From contig CAJTWF010000040.1 of the NCBI GenBank assembly GCA_910579965.1, positions 1 to 21,164 on the forward strand: a stretch of 21,164 bases of DNA, in the 5' to 3' direction. Below are positions 15,315-21,164 of this stretch, one piece after another. Position 1 is the stretch's first letter, and every line of letters begins with the position of its first letter. The position numbers were made by a program, and so were the translations under genes. Below the pieces are notes generated by a model that saw only the letters and a list, made by a program, of their open reading frames with translations, was not told where the DNA came from and made no database searches. Source of the stretch: an uncultured Oscillospiraceae bacterium. GTDB taxonomy: Bacteria; Bacillota; Clostridia; Oscillospirales; Oscillospiraceae.

Positions 15315-16922
15315 ATGTCCAGAGAAAAGAAGCAGTCCTTCATGGGGGGCGTCACGGTAATGGCGGTCTCCACGGTGTTTGTCAAAATCTGCGGCGCGCT
15401 CTATAAAATCCCCCTCAACAACATCCTGGGGGACGAGGGCGTCACCCACTTCATGAGCGCCTACAACATCTACGCCTTTCTGCTCACCCTGTCCACCGCC
15501 GGACTGCCCCTGGCCCTGAGCAAGCTCATCAGCGAGGCCAACGCCACCGGCCGCCGGACGCAGATGCGCCGCTGCTTCAACACCGCCATGGCCCTGTTCG
15601 TGGTCCTGGGCATCATGGGGACCGCCGCCATGCTCCTGTTCACCCGGCAGCTGGCCGCGCTGATGCACAACTCCATGGCCTACTGGCCCATCAAGGCCCT
15701 GGGGGTGTCGGTGGTGTGCGTGTCCATCATGTGCGCCTACCGGGGCTTTGCCCAGGGGCGGCAGAACATGGTGCCCACGGCGGTGAGCCAGTTTATCGAG
15801 GCGTTCTTCAAGCTGGTGATCGGACTGCCCCTGGCCTGGTACCTCATCCGCTCCGGGCAGAACCTGGAGATCGGCGCGGCGGGGGCCATTGTGGGCGTCA
15901 GCGCCGGGACTGTGCTGGCCATGGTCTACATGATTCTCAACTACCGAAAAAACCGGGGCCCCATTCTCTGGGGCACCGACAGGCCCCAGAGCCACGGGGT
16001 CATCATGCGGCGGCTGCTGGGCCTGGGTATCCCTATCACCATCGGCCAGGCGGGCATGAGCCTTCTGAACCTGCTGGATCAGACCGTCATCCTGGGCCAG
16101 CTCCAGAACGTGCTGGGGCTGGCGGAGCGGGAGGCGGCGGTGCTCTACGGCCAGTACACCTTCTCCAGCACCCTCTTTAACCTGCCCGCCGCGTTCCTGC
16201 CCGCTGTGGCGGTGAGCCTGATCCCGGCGGTGAGCGTGGCAGTGGCCCGCATGGACCACCGGGAGGTGAACCGGGTGGTAACCACCAGCTTCCGGTTGAT
16301 CGCCATGCTGGCCATCCCTGCCGGGGTGGGCCTGTCGGTGCTGGCGGGGCCAATCCTCCTGCTGCTCTACCCCGCCCGGCGGGAGACGGCCATTGCCGCC
16401 ACCTACCATTTGCAGCTGCTGGGCTTCGCGTCCATCTTCGTGTGCGTGATGCTCCTGACCAACTCCATCATGCAGGCCCACGGCAAGGTGCGTCTGCCGA
16501 TCTACACCATGCTCATCGGCGGCGCGGTGAAGGTGGGGATCAACTACGTGCTGGTGGGCAATCCGGACGTGAACATCAAGGGCGCGCCCCTTGGCACTCT
16601 GGCCTGCTATGCCCTCATCGCGGTCATCAATCTGGCTATCGTCCACCAGCTCCTGGAGAAAAAGCCCAACTATCTGGGGATATTTGCCAAGCCTGTGCTG
16701 GCCTCCGCCGTCATGGGCGCGGCAGCCTGGGCGGTTCACGGCCTGCTGAGCCGCGTGATTGCGGGGGGATATCTGAAGGAGAGCCTGTGTACGTTTCTGA
16801 CCGTGTGCGTCGCCGTGGCGGTGTACCTCATTCTGGTGATCGCCCTGCGGATGGTCACCCGGGAGGACCTGAAAATGATCCCCAAGGGCGACAAGCTGGC
16901 GAGACTGCTGCATATCCGGTGA
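15315..16922 (+). CDS. MOP-superfamily lipid flippase (SpoVB/MurJ-like)
   Basis: This 535-residue integral membrane protein belongs to the polysaccharide exporter/flippase family that includes SpoVB and MurJ/YtgP of Bacillus, which move lipid-linked wall precursors across the membrane. About 14 hydrophobic helices are spread along the chain. Family-typical features are the N-terminal KICGALYKIPLNNILGDEG, YRGFAQGRQNMVPTA (about 135-150), GIPITIGQAG, and the central DQTVILGQL region. Sporulation (SpoVB-like) versus vegetative (MurJ-like) function cannot be decided from sequence alone. The frame extends to 15225, but ATG 15315 is preceded by AGAGGA at about 8 bases and begins just before the first helix. 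It ends the operon, before a strong terminator. Confidence 0.9.
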   Translation: MSREKKQSFMGGVTVMAVSTVFVKICGALYKIPLNNILGDEGVTHFMSAYNIYAFLLTLSTAGLPLALSKLISEANATGRRTQMRRCFNTAMALFVVLGIMGTAAMLLFTRQLAALMHNSMAYWPIKALGVSVVCVSIMCAYRGFAQGRQNMVPTAVSQFIEAFFKLVIGLPLAWYLIRSGQNLEIGAAGAIVGVSAGTVLAMVYMILNYRKNRGPILWGTDRPQSHGVIMRRLLGLGIPITIGQAGMSLLNLLDQTVILGQLQNVLGLAEREAAVLYGQYTFSSTLFNLPAAFLPAVAVSLIPAVSVAVARMDHREVNRVVTTSFRLIAMLAIPAGVGLSVLAGPILLLLYPARRETAIAATYHLQLLGFASIFVCVMLLTNSIMQAHGKVRLPIYTMLIGGAVKVGINYVLVGNPDVNIKGAPLGTLACYALIAVINLAIVHQLLEKKPNYLGIFAKPVLASAVMGAAAWAVHGLLSRVIAGGYLKESLCTFLTVCVAVAVYLILVIALRMVTREDLKMIPKGDKLARLLHIR

Positions 16923-16940
16923 GCTCCCGGATCATACGAA

Positions 16941-16983
16941 AAAAGCGCCCCCGGGCCGGCAATGCCGGTCCGGGGGCGCTTTT
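16941..16983. terminator. Strong bidirectional terminator ending the recJ-flippase operon
   Basis: A 20-base arm at 16941-16960 and a 20-base arm at 16964-16983 are complementary except for one G-T pair, closed by the loop AAT. The stem is GC-rich and is flanked by A-runs on the left and four T on the right, so it can end the plus-strand operon (stop 16922) and the minus-strand small gene (stop 16996) alike. Confidence 0.93.
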
Positions 16984-16995
16984 CACGCTGGGGGA

Positions 16996-17187
16996 TCAGT
17001 CAATGAGCAGATCGTCGTCGTAATCGTCAAACTCGGGGAAGCAGCGGCGCTTGCGGCACAGGGCCTCCTTTGCCGCCACAGCATCCTCCGCCAGCTTATC
17101 CCAGAAGCCGATCACAAGGCAGACCGCCCCGGCCAGAGCCAGGGACAGACCGATGATCTTCAATACGAAACGCCATGTACTCTTCAT
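16996..17187 (-). CDS. Small single-pass membrane protein with acidic tail
   Basis: A 63-residue protein starts at ATG 17187, preceded by GGGAGG at seven bases; the ATG at 17202 lies before this site and is disfavoured. Residues about 7-27 (VLKIIGLSLALAGAVCLVIG) form one membrane helix. A basic cluster with cysteines follows (CRKRRC), then an Asp-rich tail (EFDDYDDDLLID). The topology predicts a short N-terminus outside or inside and a charged cytosolic tail, but orientation is uncertain. A good promoter lies upstream. I do not recognise the family. It is the last gene before the bidirectional terminator. Confidence 0.7.
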   Translation of the reverse strand: MKSTWRFVLKIIGLSLALAGAVCLVIGFWDKLAEDAVAAKEALCRKRRCFPEFDDYDDDLLID

Positions 17188-17218
17188 GGTAGGTCCTCCC
17201 ATATCATAATACTCCCCT

Positions 17219-17247
17219 AGTATATAACAGTTCGGGGGAAATTACAA
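17219..17247 (-). promoter_or_regulatory. Promoter of the small membrane protein gene
   Basis: Minus-strand TTGTAA (17247-17242) and TATACT (17224-17219) have a 17-base spacer, ending 31 bases before the ATG at 17187. The gap to the lipoprotein stop at 17303 holds nothing else clear, so the small gene is probably transcribed on its own. Confidence 0.65.
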
Positions 17248-17302
17248 TGATTTTTTCTGGGAACCGTTACAAAAGCGCGGAAATGTGAGGCAGCTCCGGG
17301 GC

Positions 17303-18208
17303 CTAAGCCCCCTCCGCCAGGGGCAGGCCGCACACCTCCGGCGCCCCCACCGTAAACTGGCCCGCCGCCTCCCCCTCCGTCTTCTCCGTGGGGCCCACGG
17401 CATAGCGGAGGCGGTACAGTCCGGGCTCCAGGGTCCCCCACAGCGCCGCCGGATCCTCGCTCCAGATGCGGCCGCCGGGGGGCATGGTGCTGGGGGTGCC
17501 GCAGAAGCCCACCTGCTCCCGGTAGGGAACATCCTCCCAAGCGCCGCCCTCCGTCATCCGCTCCAGATGGGGAATATCCAGCACATGGGCCTGCTCTCCG
17601 GTGGAGTTGAGGAACACGATTTGGATGGGCTCCATACCGGAGACAGGCTGGCCGTGAATGAAGAGGGCGTAGTCCGGCTCCGGCGGGGCCTCCGCCGCCA
17701 CCCGAAACTCCACCTGCCAGCCGGGGACCGGTTCATGGAGGGCGGGATCCTCGCTGTTCAGCCACATCTGCGCATCGCCAGAGACCCGATAGAGGCCCTC
17801 CTCCAGAGGCCGGGCCAGCAGGCCGGCGTCAATGGTGAACTGTCCGGCCCGGTGGGGCTGGAGGATCCGGGCCACATCGCGGAAAAGTACATCGCCGGCG
17901 GCATACGCCAGGGTCTGCCACTGGCCGCCGGCGTATTGCTGAAAGGCCACATACTCCCCTTGGCACAGCTCAAAATCTGATCGGTTGTCCATCACCATGG
18001 TCAGCCGCTCCACCCCCGGCGGGTAGACGGATTGGAGCAGGGAGAAGGTGATGCCCTCCGCCACCGTGCAGACGGAGACCGGGTCCGGCCCGGATTCCGC
18101 CGGCGGGGCGGGAGCGGCGTCTGCGGCGGGCGGCTCCAGCGCCTGGGGCTGGCCGCAGGCGGTCAGGGCGATCAGCAGCGCCAGAATAACAGGGATGATA
18201 GGTTTCAT
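17303..18208 (-). CDS. Lipoprotein with two Ig-like domains
   Basis: The 301-residue protein begins with a lipoprotein signal: basic MK, hydrophobic IPVILALLIA and the lipobox LTAC with Cys18, so it is exported and lipid-anchored on the outer face of the membrane. A Pro/Ala-rich linker (about 20-45) follows. Two related beta-rich segments each end with a motif like LEEGLYRVSG or LEPGLYRLRY followed by a beta strand (about 50-170 and 175-290); this is the pattern of small bacterial Ig-like domains of the Big_14 kind. No catalytic motif is visible. GGAGAGGAGG precedes the ATG. It follows the thioesterase gene by 86 bases. A ligand or partner cannot be predicted. Confidence 0.8.
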   Translation of the reverse strand: MKPIIPVILALLIALTACGQPQALEPPAADAAPAPPAESGPDPVSVCTVAEGITFSLLQSVYPPGVERLTMVMDNRSDFELCQGEYVAFQQYAGGQWQTLAYAAGDVLFRDVARILQPHRAGQFTIDAGLLARPLEEGLYRVSGDAQMWLNSEDPALHEPVPGWQVEFRVAAEAPPEPDYALFIHGQPVSGMEPIQIVFLNSTGEQAHVLDIPHLERMTEGGAWEDVPYREQVGFCGTPSTMPPGGRIWSEDPAALWGTLEPGLYRLRYAVGPTEKTEGEAAGQFTVGAPEVCGLPLAEGA

Positions 18209-18294
18209 AGAAATGCCTCCTCTCCTTGTCTGCCGTTTCAGAACCTGGGTTTAACGGCTGATTCTTAGACGGCGGAGGAGGGGAAAAGGTTCCA

Positions 18295-18690
18295 TCAGAT
18301 GGTGAAGCCGTTGACCATGGCCTGGGCGACAAAGGTCCCGGCCTCGTCCCGGACCTCCACCTCATACAGGCAGGTGGTCCGCCCGGCCTTGACGCACCTG
18401 GCCTCCGCCCGCAGCTCCTGTCCCTTGGCCGGGGCGAGGAAGGTGACGGACACGTGCTGGGACACGGTGATCCGCTCCGCAAAGCCGTTGGCGGCCACGG
18501 CAAAGGCGAAATCCGCCAGGGTGAAGACGGCCCCGCCCATGACCTTTTGGTTGGCGTTGAGGTGGTCCGGCCGCAGCCGCAGGCCCACCAGGGCCCGGCC
18601 CGGCTCCGCCTCCAGGATGTCCGCGCCGGTGAGCTGGGTGGCGTACCGGTCCTCCCGGAACCGCTCCCGCAATTCTTCCAGACTTGGCAT
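18295..18690 (-). CDS. PaaI-like hotdog-fold thioesterase
   Basis: A 131-residue hotdog protein of the PaaI thioesterase group, which hydrolyses acyl-CoA or aryl-CoA esters. The conserved centre HLNANQKVMGGAVFTLAD (43-60) carries the Asn, Gly-Gly and Asp60 expected at the active site and helix start, although the usual HGG is MGG here. The strand VSVTFLAPAKGQELRAEA matches the family's second half. GAGG lies about 8 bases before the ATG. It follows nadE by 51 bases without a terminator, so it is likely co-transcribed with it. Confidence 0.9.
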   Translation of the reverse strand: MPSLEELRERFREDRYATQLTGADILEAEPGRALVGLRLRPDHLNANQKVMGGAVFTLADFAFAVAANGFAERITVSQHVSVTFLAPAKGQELRAEARCVKAGRTTCLYEVEVRDEAGTFVAQAMVNGFTI

Positions 18691-18741
18691 AGGATGACCT
18701 CTTTTCTGTTTCCTTGGAATCAGACCCTTTGCGCCTGCGCC

Positions 18742-20712
18742 CTACAGTCCCTCCAGCTCCTCCAGCCACAGCCGGGCCGAGGCGTCTGAGGGCATCCGCC
18801 AGTCCCCCCGGGGGGAGAGGGCCGCGGAGCCCACCTTGGGCCCGTCGGGCATGCAGGAGCGCTTGAACTGCTGGGCAAAGAAGCGGCGGTAGAAGCTTTT
18901 CAGCCACTTGAGAAGGACCTCCCGGCTGTACCGCCGGCCCAGGGCCTGCTCCGCCAGCCGCAGCACCTTCCGGGGCCCGAAGCCCCAGCGGAGGACGTAG
19001 TAGAGGAAGAAGTCGTGGAGCTCATAGGGCCCCACCAGATCCTCCGTCCGCTGGCTGATCTCCCCCTGGACCGCCGGCAAAAGCTCCGGGGACACAGGCG
19101 TATCCAGAATATCCTCCAGCACGTCCGTCAGCTCCTGGTCCTTGTCCAGGTTGTCCCGGGCCACGTAGTCCACCAGATGGCGCACCAGGGTCTTGGGGAT
19201 GGAAGCGTTGACGGCGTACATGCTCATGTGGTCCCCGTTGTAGGTACACCAGCCCAGGGCCAGCTCGCTGAGATCCCCGGTGCCGATGACCAGTCCGCCG
19301 TTCTGGTTGGCCACATCCATGAGCACCTGGGTCCGCTCCCGGGCCTGGGCGTTCTCAAAGGTCACGTCCTGGTCCTCCATGCTGTGGCCAATATCCCGGA
19401 AGTGGCTGCGCACCGTGTCCCCGATGGGGATGGTGTGGAGGGTGGCCCCCATGCGCTCCGCCAGAAGCGCGGCGTTGTTCCTGGTCCGGTCCGTGGTGCC
19501 GAAGCAGGGCATGGTCACGGCGATGATGTCGCTGGCCGGCCGGTGGAGCATCCCCATGGCCAGGGCGGTAATCAGCAGGGCCAGGGTGCTGTCCAGGCCG
19601 CCGGAGAGGCCCACCACCGCCGTTTTCGCGCCCGTGTGCTCCAGCCGCTTTTTCAGGCCCAGGGCCGCGATGGTGAGGATCTCCTCGCACCGGCCCGCCC
19701 GGTCCGCCTCGTTCTCCGGGATAAAGGGGGTGGGGGAGACGTACCGGGTCAGCTTGGTCTCGCAGGGGGTGAACTCCGCCCAGGCGTGGGAGACGGCTCC
19801 GCTCCGGCCCTCCTGGAACTCGTACGCCGGGGGGAAGGTGGTGAGGCGGCGGCGCTCGCAGAGGAGGCGCTGCACGTCGATCTCCGAGATGGTCAGTCCA
19901 GAGGCGAACCGCCGCTCTGCCAGCAGGGCCCCGTTCTCCGCAATCATGTTGTGGCCGGTAAAGACCACGTCCGTGGTGGACTCCCCCTCCCCGGCGTCGG
20001 CGTACACGTAGCCGCAGCAGAGGCGGCCCGACTGGCCCACCACCAGCTGGCGGCGGTAGGCGGCCTTGCCCACCACCTCGTTGGAGGCGGAGAGGTTGAG
20101 GATGATGACCGCCCCGGCCTCCGCCAGGCGGCGGGAGGGGGGATCGGAGGCCCACAGGTCCTCGCAGATCTCAATGCCCACCTTCAGCCCGGGTATGCCC
20201 TCGCACTCGATGACCGACTGGGCCAGGGAGGTGTACAGGGCGATCTCCCCGTCCCCATCCGGCTCCATGCCAGGGACCGCAATGGACAGGTTCAGGGGGT
20301 GATCGAAGGCGCTGACGCTCTCAAACCACCGCTTCTCGTAGAACTCGCCGTAGTTGGGCAGGTTCGTCTTGGGGACCAGGGCGACAACCTCCCCCTTCTG
20401 CACCGCCGCGGCGCAGTTGAAGAGCTTGCCCGCCGCCCGGAAGGGCATCCCGAAGACGGTCAGGATCTCCAGGTGCTTGGTGGCCTTCAGGATAGTCCGC
20501 AGGCCCTCCATAGCCCCCTCCAGCAGGGTCTCCTGGAGAAAGAGGTCCCCGCAGGTGTAGCCGGTGAGGCACAGCTCCGGCAGGACCAGGATCTTGACCC
20601 CCTGCTTGTCCGCCTCCCGCATCATGGTGAAAATCTGCTCCGCGTTGTACCGGCAGTCCGCCACCCGGATCTTGGGCGTGCCCGCCGCCACGCGGATAAA
20701 ACCGTCTCTCAT
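18742..20712 (-). CDS. nadE: Glutamine-dependent NAD+ synthetase
   Basis: This 656-residue two-domain enzyme makes NAD+ from deamido-NAD, ATP and glutamine-derived ammonia. The N-terminal nitrilase-type glutaminase has the triad Glu46 (LPELCLTG), Lys115 (VPKTNLPNYGEFYE) and Cys183 (EICEDLW). The C-terminal synthetase has the ATP-pyrophosphatase loop SGGLDS at 370-375 and the downstream GTGDLSELALGW. Length matches long bacterial NadE (about 640-680). The ATG at 20712 has GAGGAGG at 8 bases. A promoter lies 51 bases upstream and diverges from that of the helicase gene. Identity is firm. Confidence 0.96.
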   Translation of the reverse strand: MRDGFIRVAAGTPKIRVADCRYNAEQIFTMMREADKQGVKILVLPELCLTGYTCGDLFLQETLLEGAMEGLRTILKATKHLEILTVFGMPFRAAGKLFNCAAAVQKGEVVALVPKTNLPNYGEFYEKRWFESVSAFDHPLNLSIAVPGMEPDGDGEIALYTSLAQSVIECEGIPGLKVGIEICEDLWASDPPSRRLAEAGAVIILNLSASNEVVGKAAYRRQLVVGQSGRLCCGYVYADAGEGESTTDVVFTGHNMIAENGALLAERRFASGLTISEIDVQRLLCERRRLTTFPPAYEFQEGRSGAVSHAWAEFTPCETKLTRYVSPTPFIPENEADRAGRCEEILTIAALGLKKRLEHTGAKTAVVGLSGGLDSTLALLITALAMGMLHRPASDIIAVTMPCFGTTDRTRNNAALLAERMGATLHTIPIGDTVRSHFRDIGHSMEDQDVTFENAQARERTQVLMDVANQNGGLVIGTGDLSELALGWCTYNGDHMSMYAVNASIPKTLVRHLVDYVARDNLDKDQELTDVLEDILDTPVSPELLPAVQGEISQRTEDLVGPYELHDFFLYYVLRWGFGPRKVLRLAEQALGRRYSREVLLKWLKSFYRRFFAQQFKRSCMPDGPKVGSAALSPRGDWRMPSDASARLWLEELEGL

Positions 20713-20763
20713 AAAACAAGCCTCCTCGCCTCATGATTCCGCCTGAGCGGATTACTTGCCCCT

Positions 20764-20792
20764 ATTGTACCTCCAAAACGGTAAAAATGCAA
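20764..20792 (-). promoter_or_regulatory. Sigma-A promoter of nadE
   Basis: Minus-strand TTGCAT (20792-20787) and TACAAT (20769-20764) are 17 bases apart, upstream of the nadE ATG at 20712. Its -35 box mirrors that of the divergent helicase promoter. Confidence 0.7.
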
Positions 20793-20820
20793 ATATATTC
20801 GCACGGCGGATCCAGGGGGA

Positions 20821-20849
20821 TTGCATTTCCATCCAAAAGCGTATATAAT
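20821..20849 (+). promoter_or_regulatory. Sigma-A promoter of the DEAD-box helicase gene
   Basis: TTGCAT (20821-20826) and a perfect TATAAT (20844-20849) are 17 bases apart. The ATG follows at 20897, leaving a short leader with AAAAAGG as the ribosome site. No long cold-shock-type leader is visible. Confidence 0.75.
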
Positions 20850-20896
20850 AGAAATGCGCCCCTGCCGGGGCGAAATCCATACCAAAAAGGAACACC

Positions 20897-21164
20897 ATGA
20901 CATTTAACGAATTGAAACTTCTGCCACAGCTGCTGCGGGCGGTGGAGGAGCTGGGGTACGTCCAGCCCTCCCCCATTCAGGCCGAGGCTATCCCCCCGGT
21001 GCTGAAGGGCAGAGACCTGATCGGCTGCGCCCAGACGGGCACCGGCAAGACGGCGGCCTTCGCCATTCCCATTCTGCAGCGGCTCAACGGCCGTGTGAAC
21101 AAGAAGCACACCCCCATCCGCGCCCTGGTGCTGACCCCCACCCGGGAGCTGGCCCTGCAAATCA
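20897..21164 (+). CDS. DEAD-box RNA helicase, N-terminal part (cut by window end)
   Basis: The frame is open from ATG 20897 to the last base, giving 89 residues of an ATP-dependent RNA helicase. The conserved N-terminal motifs are all present: the Q motif with Phe3 and GYVQPSPIQ (20-28), motif I AQTGTGKT (45-52) for ATP binding, and motif Ia PTREL (81-85). The pattern suits RhlE/CshA-type helicases that remodel rRNA or mRNA, but the class cannot be set without the C-terminal part. The DEAD box itself lies beyond the window. AAAAAGG precedes the start at a suitable distance, and a consensus promoter drives it, divergent from nadE. Confidence 0.93.
   Translation, partial: MTFNELKLLPQLLRAVEELGYVQPSPIQAEAIPPVLKGRDLIGCAQTGTGKTAAFAIPILQRLNGRVNKKHTPIRALVLTPTRELALQI

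Noticed and set aside
15309..16913. A 534-codon minus-strand frame
   Set aside because: It is antisense to the flippase, whose membrane helices and family motifs are clear; the His/Gln-rich peptide is a shadow.
17298..17311. GGGGC/GCCCC mini-hairpin across the lipoprotein stop codon
   Set aside because: Only five pairs and no T-tract; likely chance in GC-rich sequence.
19015..20736. A 573-codon plus-strand frame opposite nadE
   Set aside because: nadE has both complete active sites; this frame has a shadow composition and no start signal.
1..21164. CRISPR arrays, tRNA, rRNA, toxin-antitoxin, phage or defence genes
   Set aside because: No regularly spaced repeats, tRNA-like folds or relevant protein motifs were seen on either strand.

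Overview
The window is chromosomal DNA from a GC-rich Firmicute, most likely a gut Clostridia/Oscillospirales species (Flavonifractor/Intestinimonas-like). That placement is an inference. It rests on high-GC codon use with purine-rich ribosome binding sites and consensus sigma-A promoters, on the recJ-relA-dtd-hemZ gene order, on an EF-P gene followed by a CD1247-type zinc-ribbon gene, and on a SpoVB/MurJ-type flippase. Nearly everything is vertically inherited housekeeping DNA. I found no CRISPR array, rRNA, tRNA, phage or obvious defence system.

Layout. Positions 1-790 are an insertion-sequence graveyard: the 3' end of an IS5-family transposase, then two truncated IS630-type transposase N-termini facing each other. 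Positions 790-1040 hold a 148-bp MITE-like element with 13-bp perfect terminal inverted repeats and then a perfect sigma-A promoter for an orphan apt-like phosphoribosyltransferase (1082-1642). A strong bidirectional hairpin and a decayed P-loop ATPase relic follow (1679-1945). Minus-strand genes occupy 1962-5258: GNAT acetyltransferase, class-C-beta-lactamase-fold serine hydrolase and a threonine-aldolase-type PLP enzyme. Back on the plus strand come efp and a CD1247-like zinc-ribbon protein (5497-6618).

The core of the window is a co-directional run of about 10 kb from an extended -10 promoter at 6751-6779 to a strong terminator at 16941-16983. It encodes recJ, the stringent-response enzyme RelA/SpoT, dtd, a metallo-beta-lactamase-fold hydrolase, hemZ, a PRK/uridine-kinase-like P-loop kinase, a coiled-coil zinc-ribbon protein and a MOP-family flippase. 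It joins DNA repair, (p)ppGpp control, translation quality control and envelope lipid transport.

From 16996 to 20712 genes lie on the minus strand: a tiny membrane protein, a lipoprotein with two Ig-like repeats, a PaaI-like hotdog thioesterase and glutamine-dependent NAD+ synthetase. The last 450 bases are a divergent promoter region and the start of a DEAD-box RNA helicase cut by the window end. The unusual signals are modest: the transposon remnants, the MITE-like element, the absence of apt between recJ and relA, an unexplained C-terminal domain on the serine hydrolase, and small zinc-ribbon proteins of unknown role tied to core genes.
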